Below are positions 51,162 through 58,314 of a stretch of 64,000 bases of DNA, piece after piece. The stretch spans positions 35,357-99,356 of the forward strand of contig CAWFWE010000009.1 of the NCBI GenBank assembly GCA_963819475.1. The letters are read 5' to 3'. The notes under the pieces were generated by a model that did no database searches, was not told the DNA's origin, and saw only the letters and a program-made list of their open reading frames with translations. The translations under genes were made by a program, and so were the position numbers. The stretch is from DASUAS01 sp963819475. Its GTDB lineage: Bacteria > Actinomycetota > Acidimicrobiia > IMCC26256 > DASPTH01. How positions within the stretch are numbered: the first letter of the stretch is position 1; each line of letters starts with the position of its first letter.

Positions 51162-51167
51162 TAAGGT
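51162..51167 (+). promoter_or_regulatory. putative -10 box, near-leaderless start of PAC2 gene
   Basis: TAAGGT at -13 to -8 from ATG 51175. TAGTGT on the other strand (51144-51149) may serve the divergent LLM gene. Confidence 0.42.
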
Positions 51168-51174
51168 TGGACCG

Positions 51175-52008
51175 ATGATCGAGATCGACGCGCTGCCGCA
51201 GCTGCGAGACCCCGTGCTGGTGGTCGCGCTCGCCGGCTGGGTCGACGCCGGGCTCGCCGGCGGAGGGACCGTCGCCCTCCTGCAGGAGCAGCTCGAGTCG
51301 GCGCGCACGTTCGCCCGCCTCGACCTCGCTGATCTGATGGACCTCCAGCAGACGCGACCGACCGTGCACCTCGTCGACGGCGTCTCCCGGCAGATCGCGT
51401 GGCCGGAGATCACGTTGAGCGCCGGGCGGCTCGGGCGCGATGTCGTGCTGTGCACCGGGCCGGAACCGTCGCTGCGGTGGCGGGAGCTGCTCAGTGAGAT
51501 CGTCGACCTCGCCCGCCGGCTCGGCACGTCGGCCGCGTTCACGGTGGGCGGCATCCCGAGCATGTCGTCGCACCGGCGCCCGCTCAGCGTGCTCGCCACC
51601 GGCACCGACGAGGAGCTCGTCGCCCGCGCCGGGGCGTGGCGCCAGGACTACACCGGCCCGACCGGTGCGCAGAGCGTCATGCAGGTGATGCTGGGCGACG
51701 TCGGCATCCCGACCCTCGCGCTGTGGGCGCAGGTGCCGCACTACCTGGCCGGGGGCGCGTCGCCACCCGCCATCCGCGCCGTGCTCGAACGGCTGCGTGA
51801 CCTCGGCGGCCTCGCCGTCGATCTCGCCGGTCTCGACGAGCAGTCCGACGCCTACCTGCGCCGCGTCGAAGAGGGGTTGGCCGACCGCCCCGACGTGGTC
51901 GAGGTGATCCAGGCCATCGAGGCGGGGGAGGCGAGCGAGGCCGAGCTGCCGAGCGGCGACGAGCTCGCCTCGGAGATCGAGCGGTTCCTCCGCGACCAGT
52001 CGTCTTGA
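51175..52008 (+). CDS. PAC2 family protein
   Basis: A 277-residue member of the PAC2 (proteasome assembly chaperone 2) family, which is widespread in Actinobacteria. It starts DPVLVVALAGWVDAGLAGGG and contains FTVGGIPSMSSHRRP and VPHYLAGGASPPA, the usual landmarks. Despite the family name, a proteasome role in bacteria is unproven. Short charged C-terminal tail. No proteasome genes are seen in this window. Confidence 0.88.
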   Translation: MIEIDALPQLRDPVLVVALAGWVDAGLAGGGTVALLQEQLESARTFARLDLADLMDLQQTRPTVHLVDGVSRQIAWPEITLSAGRLGRDVVLCTGPEPSLRWRELLSEIVDLARRLGTSAAFTVGGIPSMSSHRRPLSVLATGTDEELVARAGAWRQDYTGPTGAQSVMQVMLGDVGIPTLALWAQVPHYLAGGASPPAIRAVLERLRDLGGLAVDLAGLDEQSDAYLRRVEEGLADRPDVVEVIQAIEAGEASEAELPSGDELASEIERFLRDQSS

Positions 52009-52021
52009 CCGACCGTCCAGG

Positions 52022-52027
52022 TACCCT
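52022..52027 (+). promoter_or_regulatory. putative -10 box of MhuD-like gene
   Basis: TACCCT about 34 nt before ATG 52061; the leader carries a GGAGCGGGAGA ribosome binding site. Confidence 0.35.
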
Positions 52028-52060
52028 GCGCGGAACGAGTCGACCGAGGAGCGGGAGAGC

Positions 52061-52378
52061 ATGAGTGTCGTCAAGATCAATGCGATCACGGTGCCGAAGG
52101 AGCGCGCCGACGAGTTGTTGGCGCGCTTCGCGGCCCGCGCCGGTGAGGTGTCGAGCTCGCCCGGCTTCGAGGCGTTCGAGCTGCTCCGCCCGGCCGACGA
52201 CCGCGACACGTTCCTCGTGTACACCCGCTGGACGTCGGAGGAGGACTTCCAGAACTGGATGAGCAGCGCCGCCTTCCAGCACGGCCACAAGGCGCACGGT
52301 GAGCAGGGCCCGGTGAGCACCCACAGCGAGCTGTGGCAGTTCGACGTCGTCCAGCACGAGGACGCGCCGGCTTCTTAG
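52061..52378 (+). CDS. MhuD-like heme-degrading monooxygenase (ABM fold)
   Basis: A 105-residue ferredoxin-like monooxygenase. VVKINAI at the start, SSPGFEAFELLRP and FLVYTRWTSEEDFQNW follow mycobacterial MhuD almost residue by residue. The residues important in MhuD are present: Asn7, Trp66 and a heme-ligand His (74 or 76 here, 75 in MhuD). It would open the heme ring to release iron. A more general antibiotic-biosynthesis monooxygenase is the fallback. The next gene, 13 nt on, encodes a small His-containing membrane protein. Confidence 0.82.
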   Translation: MSVVKINAITVPKERADELLARFAARAGEVSSSPGFEAFELLRPADDRDTFLVYTRWTSEEDFQNWMSSAAFQHGHKAHGEQGPVSTHSELWQFDVVQHEDAPAS

Positions 52379-52391
52379 CGCCTCCGCTCAG

Positions 52392-52757
52392 TTGGAAACC
52401 CTCTTCGACTTCCACCGGGTCTGGGGCTACGTCGCGATCGTCATGAACGCGGTCGCCGGGATCGTGGCCCTGATCGCCTGGCGCTGGCGAAGCGCCCGGG
52501 GCAAGTACGTGTGGATCATGACGATCGTCGCCGAGGCCGCGCTGATGCTCCAGGTGCTGGTCGGCACGATCCTGGTCGCGAGCAAGGACTACGTCGCGCC
52601 CCGGTTCCACATGTTCTACGGCTTCGTCGCGTTCCTCACCGTCGGCATCGCGTACCAGTACCGTCGGCAGATGCGAGGACGGCGCGAGATGTTCTACGGC
52701 CTCGTCGGGCTGTTCCTCATGGGGCTCGGCATCCGAGCCGTGCTGCAGGCGGGGTGA
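52392..52757 (+). CDS. small four-helix membrane protein
   Basis: A 121-residue protein with four predicted membrane helices. His8 (FDFHRVWGY) and His72 (RFHMFYGFVAF) lie at the edges of helices 1 and 3, a pattern seen in heme-binding four-helix membrane proteins, but the family is not recognised. Start TTG 52392; no ATG is available near the N-terminus. It is tightly packed between the MhuD-like and ddl genes and probably co-transcribed with both. Confidence 0.62.
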   Translation: METLFDFHRVWGYVAIVMNAVAGIVALIAWRWRSARGKYVWIMTIVAEAALMLQVLVGTILVASKDYVAPRFHMFYGFVAFLTVGIAYQYRRQMRGRREMFYGLVGLFLMGLGIRAVLQAG

Positions 52758-52767
52758 TGTGAACGCG

Positions 52768-53820
52768 ATGGCTCGCAAGCAGCGCGTGCTCCTCCTGTTC
52801 GGCGGTCGCTCGGCCGAGCACGACGTCTCCCGCGTGACCGCGGTGGCGGTGGCGCGTGCGCTCGACCCGGCGCGCTACGACGTCGTGCCGGTGGCCATCA
52901 CCACCGACGGTCGCTGGTTGCTGGCCGACTCGGCCCGGGCGGCGATCGAGGCCGGCCCCAAGGCGTTGCCGGGCGCGTTCGCGGTCGACGGCGAGGTCGC
53001 GCCCGCCGTGGGCGCGCTCGACGTCGACGTCGTGCTGCCGCTGCTGCACGGTCCCTACGGCGAGGACGGCACCGTGCAGGGAATGCTCGAGCTGGCCGAC
53101 CTGCCGTACGTCGGCTCCGGCGTGGTCGGGTCGGCGGTGGCGATGGACAAGGTGATGATGAAGCGGGCGTTCGCCGCCGCCGGGCTGCCGTACGCTCGCA
53201 CCGTCGAGTTCCGTGACGGGCACGACCGCGACGCGCTCGCCGACGCGGTCGAGGCCGATCTGGGGTACCCGTGCTTCGTGAAGCCGGCCAACCTCGGCTC
53301 CTCGGTCGGGGTGTCGAAGGCCTCCGGCCGGGCGACGTTCGACGCGGCCTGCGATCTCGCACTCTCGTACGACGAGTGGATCGTGGTGGAGGAGGCGATC
53401 ACCGGGCGCGAGATCGAGCTCGGGGTGCTGGGTGACGACCCGCCGACCGTGTCGGTGCCGGGGGAGATCGTGCCCGGTGACGAGTTCTACTCGTACGCCG
53501 ACAAGTACGAGGCCGACGACGCGCAGCTCCTGGTGCCGGCGCCCCTGACCGACGCCCAGGTCGCGGATGCGCAGCTGATCGCCTGCCGGGCGTTCGCGGC
53601 GTGCCGGTGCGAGGCGATGGCCCGGGTCGACCTGTTCCTCACCGACGCCGGCTTCCTCGTGAACGAGGTCAACACGATTCCCGGGTTCACGCCCATCTCC
53701 ATGTACCCGCGCCTCTGGGAGGCGACCGGCGTGCCCTACGCCGAGCTGCTCGACCGCCTGATCGACCTCGCCGTCCGGCGCCACGAACGCCGCGCCGCCC
53801 GCGCGGGACGACAACGATGA
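52768..53820 (+). CDS. ddl: D-alanine--D-alanine ligase
   Basis: ATP-grasp ligase of peptidoglycan synthesis, 350 residues. FGGRSAEHDVSRVTA (substrate loop), LLHGPYGEDGTVQG, PCFVKPANLGSSVGVSK (ATP site), MARVDLFL and VNEVNTIPGFTPISMYP (metal site) are all present. ATG 52768 is preferred; GTG 52759 would add three residues. It starts 10 nt after the small membrane protein. Confidence 0.95.
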   Translation: MARKQRVLLLFGGRSAEHDVSRVTAVAVARALDPARYDVVPVAITTDGRWLLADSARAAIEAGPKALPGAFAVDGEVAPAVGALDVDVVLPLLHGPYGEDGTVQGMLELADLPYVGSGVVGSAVAMDKVMMKRAFAAAGLPYARTVEFRDGHDRDALADAVEADLGYPCFVKPANLGSSVGVSKASGRATFDAACDLALSYDEWIVVEEAITGREIELGVLGDDPPTVSVPGEIVPGDEFYSYADKYEADDAQLLVPAPLTDAQVADAQLIACRAFAACRCEAMARVDLFLTDAGFLVNEVNTIPGFTPISMYPRLWEATGVPYAELLDRLIDLAVRRHERRAARAGRQR

Positions 53821-53856
53821 GCCGCGAGTCGTCCCGGTCTCGGTGAGCGAGCGACG

Positions 53857-54093
53857 CTACAGATTCACGATGGGGCAGGTGAAGGTCCGGGTGATGCCGT
53901 CGACCTTCTGGATCTCGGACACGACGAGCTTGCCCAGGTCGTCGAGGGAGTCGGACTCGGCGCGCACGATCACGTCGTAGGGTCCCGCCACGTTGTCGGC
54001 GTTCACGACGCCGGCGATGTCACGCGCCGCCTTGGCGACCTTCTCCGCGCGTCCGACCTCGGTCTGGATCAGCACGTATGCGGTGACGCTCAT
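53857..54093 (-). CDS. stand-alone Lrp/AsnC ligand-binding (RAM) domain protein
   Basis: A 78-residue protein that is only the C-terminal ligand-binding domain of Lrp/AsnC regulators: AYVLIQTEVGRAEKVAK, GPYDVIVRAES, GITRTFTCPIVNL. It has no HTH. Such proteins form rings that bind amino acids and may modulate partner regulators. TAAGGG sits at -12 to -7 before ATG 54093. Hairpins fill the gap between pckG and this gene. Confidence 0.88.
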   Translation of the reverse strand: MSVTAYVLIQTEVGRAEKVAKAARDIAGVVNADNVAGPYDVIVRAESDSLDDLGKLVVSEIQKVDGITRTFTCPIVNL

Positions 54094-54116
54094 GTGGACC
54101 CCTTACCTTCCGCTCT

Positions 54117-54177
54117 CGGTGCCTTCGGCACCGGGCCGCTCGGGCCCCGGCTCGCTGGGGCGCAGGATACCTGCGCC
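54117..54177. terminator. hairpin cluster after pckG
   Basis: Two perfect inverted repeats: CGGTGCC/GGCACCG with a 3 nt loop (54117-54133) and GGCGCAGG/CCTGCGCC with a 3 nt loop (54159-54177). They follow the pckG stop on the minus strand. No T-tract is present, but GC-rich actinobacterial terminators often lack one. Confidence 0.5.
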
Positions 54178-54220
54178 GCGACCGCTCGTCCTCGGGTCGT
54201 CCGGGGTCCGAGCGTAACCG

Positions 54221-56023
54221 TCAGGCCAGGCGGGCTTCCAGGGCGTCGAGCTGCTCCACGAGCTCGCGCGGCATGCGGTCACCGAACTCGGCGAAGTACT
54301 GGCGGACGCCGGGCAGCTCGCGCTTCCACGCCTCCTCGTCGACCGCGAGCGCGGCGGCGACGTCGTCGCGGCTCACGTCGAGGCCGTCGAGCACCAGGTC
54401 GTCGGGACGCGGCACCACACCGATGGCGGTGTCGGCACCGGAGGCGTCACCGTCAAGGCGGCGGCAGATCCACTCGAGCACGCGCGAGTTCTCGCCGAAC
54501 CCGGGCCACAGGAACACGCCGTCCTCACCCTTACGGAACCAGTTCACGCCGTAGATCGCCGGGAGCGACGCCTCGTCGGTGCGCTCCGCCATGCTCAGCC
54601 AGTGGGCGAAGTAGTCGCCCATGTTGTAGCCACAGAACGGCAGCATCGCGAACGGGTCGCGGCGCAGCTCGCCGAGGCCACCGGTGGCGGCGGCGGTCTT
54701 CTCCGAACCCATGGTCGCAGCGACCAGCACGCCGTGCCGCCACGAGTGCGACTCGAACACCAGCGGCACGGTGGTGGCCCGCCGGCCCCCGAACAGGAAC
54801 GCCGAGATCGGGACGCCCTTGGGGTCCTCCCACTCGGGCGCGATCGACGGGCACTGCGAGGCGGGCACGCAGAAGCGGGAGTTCGGATGGGCCGCCGGCG
54901 TCCCGGAGTCGGGTGTCCACGACTGGCCCTTCCAGTCGGTGAGGTGGGCGGGCGGCTCGTCGGTCAGGTCCTCCCACCACACGTCGCCGTCGTCGGTGAG
55001 CGCAGTGTTGGTGAACACCGTGGTGGTGTCCATCGTGTGGAGCGCGTTCGGGTTGGAGCTCTCGTTGGTGCCCGGCGCGACACCGAAGAACCCGAACTCG
55101 GGGTTGATCGCGTGCAGCCGGCCCTCGTCGCCGAACTTCATCCACGCGATGTCGTCGCCGATGGTCTCGACCTTCCAACCCGGGATGGTCGGGATCAGCA
55201 TGGCGAGGTTCGTCTTGCCGCAGGCCGACGGGAACGCGGCGGCGATGTACTTCACACGGCCCGCGGGGCTCGTGATCTTGAGCACCAGCATGTGCTCGGC
55301 CAGCCAGCCCTCGTCGCGAGCGATCACCGACGCGATGCGCAGCGCGAAGCACTTCTTGCCCAGCAGCGCGTTGCCGCCGTACCCGGATCCGAACGACCAG
55401 ATCTCACGCGTCTCGGGGAAGTGCACGATCCACTTCTCGTCGGCGTTGCAAGGCCACGGCACGTCGTCCTCGCCCGGTGCGAGCGGCACGCCGACCGAGT
55501 GGACGCACGGCACGAACTCACCATCGGGGCCGAGCACGTCGAGCACGGCCTGCCCGGCGCGCGTCATCGTGCGCATGCTCACCGCGACGTACGGCGAGTC
55601 GGTGACCTCGACGCCGATGTACGACAGCGGCGAGCCGAGCGGGCCCATGCTGAACGGAACCACGTACATGGTGCGACCGCGCATGGAGCCCCGGAACAGC
55701 TCGTCGAGCTTGCCCCGCATCTCGGCCGGGTCCTTCCAATTGTTGGTGGGGCCGGCGTCGACCTGCTCGGCCGAGCAGATGAAGGTGCGGTCCTCGACCC
55801 GGGCGACGTCGCTCGGGTCGGAGTGGGCCCAGTAGGAGCCGGGGCGCTTGGCCGGGTCGAGCTCGGTGAAGGTGCCGGCGTCGACCAGCTGCTTGCAGAG
55901 GAGCTCGTGCTCCGCCTCGGACCCGTCGAACCAGTGGACCGAGTCCGGCTGGCAGAGCTCGACGAGCTCGTCGAGCCACGCGAGCAGTCGGGCGTTGCGG
56001 GTGGGTGCCTGCACGAGCGCCAC
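54221..56023 (-). CDS. pckG: phosphoenolpyruvate carboxykinase (GTP)
   Basis: A 600-residue enzyme that converts oxaloacetate and GTP to PEP, GDP and CO2, at the start of gluconeogenesis. GTP-type motifs are clear: MYVVPFSMGPLGSP (substrate loop), FGSGYGGNALLGKKC, P-loop FPSACGKTNLAML with the reactive Cys, GDDIAWM (metal Asp), and the nucleotide loop NWFRKGEDG. Start GTG 56023 lies 6 nt after GGAGGAG, a strong ribosome binding site. The upstream in-frame ATG is unlikely. Gap of 132 nt to the cold-shock-like gene. Confidence 0.95.
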   Translation of the reverse strand: MALVQAPTRNARLLAWLDELVELCQPDSVHWFDGSEAEHELLCKQLVDAGTFTELDPAKRPGSYWAHSDPSDVARVEDRTFICSAEQVDAGPTNNWKDPAEMRGKLDELFRGSMRGRTMYVVPFSMGPLGSPLSYIGVEVTDSPYVAVSMRTMTRAGQAVLDVLGPDGEFVPCVHSVGVPLAPGEDDVPWPCNADEKWIVHFPETREIWSFGSGYGGNALLGKKCFALRIASVIARDEGWLAEHMLVLKITSPAGRVKYIAAAFPSACGKTNLAMLIPTIPGWKVETIGDDIAWMKFGDEGRLHAINPEFGFFGVAPGTNESSNPNALHTMDTTTVFTNTALTDDGDVWWEDLTDEPPAHLTDWKGQSWTPDSGTPAAHPNSRFCVPASQCPSIAPEWEDPKGVPISAFLFGGRRATTVPLVFESHSWRHGVLVAATMGSEKTAAATGGLGELRRDPFAMLPFCGYNMGDYFAHWLSMAERTDEASLPAIYGVNWFRKGEDGVFLWPGFGENSRVLEWICRRLDGDASGADTAIGVVPRPDDLVLDGLDVSRDDVAAALAVDEEAWKRELPGVRQYFAEFGDRMPRELVEQLDALEARLA

Positions 56024-56155
56024 GTTGAGCTCCTCCAGCAGCGGAATCGACCATCGAAGGGAAAAAGGGGTGCCGTAGAGCTTACCGGCGTCCCTGTACC
56101 CAGCCCGAAACCGGGAGTTCACCTCCGCTTCGACCGGGCGTCGTCGCGGGGTGGC

Positions 56156-56383
56156 TCAGACCTGTGCGGTGGGGAGCCCCATGTCGACCTCCGACCCGAT
56201 GCGCACGTTCACGGCGCGCCCCTCGGGGTCCAGCTCGAAGTTGATGCGCTGGCCCTGGCGGAGGGTCTCGAAGAGGGAGTGCTCGAGCGCGTTCGGGGCG
56301 AAGGCGAGCTCGGCGCGGTCGGTCTCCCGGACCACGAGGCCCTCACGCGAGAGCGGGTCGTACATGCGGACGACACCCTGCAC
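56156..56383 (-). CDS. cold-shock-domain-like small protein
   Basis: A 75-residue OB-fold protein that starts MQGVVRMYDPLSREGLVV and contains ELAFAPNAL and GQRINFELDPEGRAVNV, the spacing of cold-shock domains. The aromatic RNA-binding motif RNP1 (KGFGFI) is replaced by SREGLVV, and RNP2 is altered too, so nucleic-acid binding may be weak. Start GTG 56383, 9 nt after the rpmB stop, so both are probably on one transcript. Confidence 0.7.
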   Translation of the reverse strand: MQGVVRMYDPLSREGLVVRETDRAELAFAPNALEHSLFETLRQGQRINFELDPEGRAVNVRIGSEVDMGLPTAQV

Positions 56384-56392
56384 GGTGGACCC

Positions 56393-56581
56393 CTAGGGCT
56401 TCTGCACCTTGCCCGCCTTGAGGCAGGAGGTGCACACGTGGAGCCGCTTCGGCGCGCCGTTGACGACGGCGCGGACCTTCTGCACGTTGGGGTTCCAGCG
56501 TCGCTTGGTTCGCCGGTGCGAGTGGCTGATGCGCATGCCGAACTGCGGCTTCTTGCCGCACACCTCGCAGACGGACGCCAT
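56393..56581 (-). CDS. rpmB: 50S ribosomal protein L28
   Basis: A 62-residue L28 with the zinc-binding form (CEVCGKK at the start, CTSCLKAG near the end) and the core SHSHRRTKRRWNPNVQKV. It is divergent from the DAK-family gene, as in many Actinobacteria. TATCCT at 56620-56625 on the minus strand is a good -10 box with a leader of about 37 nt. Confidence 0.96.
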   Translation of the reverse strand: MASVCEVCGKKPQFGMRISHSHRRTKRRWNPNVQKVRAVVNGAPKRLHVCTSCLKAGKVQKP

Positions 56582-56619
56582 GACGAAACCCTTGCGTTCG
56601 GGACCGGATCGAACGGCCG

Positions 56620-56625
56620 AGGATA
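56620..56625 (-). promoter_or_regulatory. putative -10 box of rpmB
   Basis: TATCCT on the minus strand, 39-44 nt before ATG 56581. The identical hexamer precedes the DUF177-rpmF genes (62183-62188). Confidence 0.45.
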
Positions 56626-56638
56626 GCAGTGGGCGAAG

Positions 56639-56644
56639 TACCAT
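56639..56644 (+). promoter_or_regulatory. putative -10 box, near-leaderless start of DAK-family gene
   Basis: TACCAT at -13 to -8 from GTG 56652. Confidence 0.4.
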
Positions 56645-56651
56645 CCCAGCC

Positions 56652-58304
56652 GTGACGGTCCTGCAGAAGCTGGCGCCGGGGGACCTGCGGCGGATCGTGT
56701 CCACGTACCGCGACACCCTGCGCGTCCACCAGGACGAGCTGAACGCGCTCAACGTCTACCCGGTGCCCGACGGCGACACCGGCACCAACATGGCCCTCAC
56801 ACTCGAATCGGTGGTCGGTGAGCTGGACGGCGCGGCGGAGGCCGCGCCCATGGGGGAGGTCTGCGAGGCCATCCGGCACGGCTCGCTCATGGGCGCGCGG
56901 GGCAACTCGGGCGTGATCCTGTCGCAGATCCTGCGGGGTCTGGCCGACACCTTCTCGCCGCTCGACGACATCTCCGGGGCCGACGTCGCCGCCGGCCTCC
57001 GGCGCGCGGCCGACGCCGCCTACCAGGCGGTGCTCCGCCCGGTCGAGGGCACCATCCTGACCGTGGTGCGATCCGCCGCCGAGTCGGTCGAGCGGGCCGT
57101 GACCGAGGGGGAGACCACCCTCGTCGCGGTGTTCGAGCGGGGCGCCGCCGCGGCCCGGGAGGCGGTGGCGAGCACCCCCGACCTGCTGCCGGTGCTGCGC
57201 GAGGCCGGGGTGGTCGACGCCGGCGGGCGGGGCTTCGAGCTCCTGCTCGCCGCCTGCCTGCACGTCGTGGCCGACCGCCCCCTCCCCGCGGTCGAGCAGG
57301 TGCACGCCAACGTCGCGGTCGGGACCCACGCCGGCGACGGTCACGGGGGCGGTGACGTCGGCGACCTCCGCTACGAGGTCATGTTCTTCCTCGAGGCCGA
57401 CGACGCCCGCATCGACCACTTCAAGTCGGCGTGGGGTGGTCTCGGTGACTCGATCGTCGTCGTCGGCGGCGAGGGCCTGTGGAACTGCCACGTGCACACC
57501 GACGACATCGGCGCCGCCATCGAGGCCGGCATCGCCGTAGGTCGGCCCCGCGACATCCGCGTCACCGACCTGCTGGACCAGGTGGCCGACCGCGAAGAGG
57601 AGGCCTGGGTCCGCGACCAGACGCCGGGCGGCACGCCGATCGAGCACGTCACCACCGCGGTGGTCGCGGTCGCGGTCGGTGACGGGCTGCGCACCCTGTT
57701 GCGCGGCCTCGGCGTCCAGCAGGTGGTCGCGGGCGGGCAGTCCATGAACCCGTCGACCGCGCAGATCCTGGAGGCGGTCGACGCGTGCGCGGCCGAGGGC
57801 GTGATCGTGCTGCCGAACAACAAGAACATCGTGCCGGTGGCGGAGCAGGTGCCCGGGCTCACCGAGCTCCCGGTGGCGGTGGTGCCCACCGCCGCGGTGG
57901 TGGAGGCGCTCGGTGCGCTGGTGGCCTACGACCCCGATGGGACGCTCGACGCGAACCGCGCCACGATGGGGGAGGCGGCAGCCCGCATCCGGGCCGGCGA
58001 GGTCACCCGGGCGGTGCGCGACAGCGTCGCCGAGTGCGGCGCGATCGCCACCGGCGACTGGATCGCCATCACGCGTGACGGCATCACCGCGGCGGTGAAG
58101 TCGGCCAGCGACGCCGCCGTCGCGCTGGTCGACGTGCTCGTCGACGACGAGTCGGAGCTGGTCACGATCATCGTCGGCGCCGAGGCCGACGCCGACGACA
58201 CCGCGCGCATCAGCGAGCACGTCGCCGAGCACCATCCCGACGTCGAGGTCGAGCTCCACCACGGTGACCAGCCCCTCTACCCGTACCTCATCGGCGTCGA
58301 GTAG
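56652..58304 (+). CDS. DAK2-domain (YloV/FakA-like) kinase
   Basis: A 550-residue protein: N-terminal DhaL/DAK2 nucleotide-binding domain (LNVYPVPDGDTGTNMALTL, GARGNSGVILSQILRG), middle domain with GLWNCHVHTDD, and C-terminal DegV-like half (GGQSMNPSTAQILEAV, VLPNNKNI). This is the layout of FakA, which phosphorylates fatty acids bound by FakB. The position just before recG is the usual one. Start GTG 56652; similarity begins there. Confidence 0.92.
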   Translation: MTVLQKLAPGDLRRIVSTYRDTLRVHQDELNALNVYPVPDGDTGTNMALTLESVVGELDGAAEAAPMGEVCEAIRHGSLMGARGNSGVILSQILRGLADTFSPLDDISGADVAAGLRRAADAAYQAVLRPVEGTILTVVRSAAESVERAVTEGETTLVAVFERGAAAAREAVASTPDLLPVLREAGVVDAGGRGFELLLAACLHVVADRPLPAVEQVHANVAVGTHAGDGHGGGDVGDLRYEVMFFLEADDARIDHFKSAWGGLGDSIVVVGGEGLWNCHVHTDDIGAAIEAGIAVGRPRDIRVTDLLDQVADREEEAWVRDQTPGGTPIEHVTTAVVAVAVGDGLRTLLRGLGVQQVVAGGQSMNPSTAQILEAVDACAAEGVIVLPNNKNIVPVAEQVPGLTELPVAVVPTAAVVEALGALVAYDPDGTLDANRATMGEAAARIRAGEVTRAVRDSVAECGAIATGDWIAITRDGITAAVKSASDAAVALVDVLVDDESELVTIIVGAEADADDTARISEHVAEHHPDVEVELHHGDQPLYPYLIGVE

Positions 58305-58314
58305 CCCGACCGGC

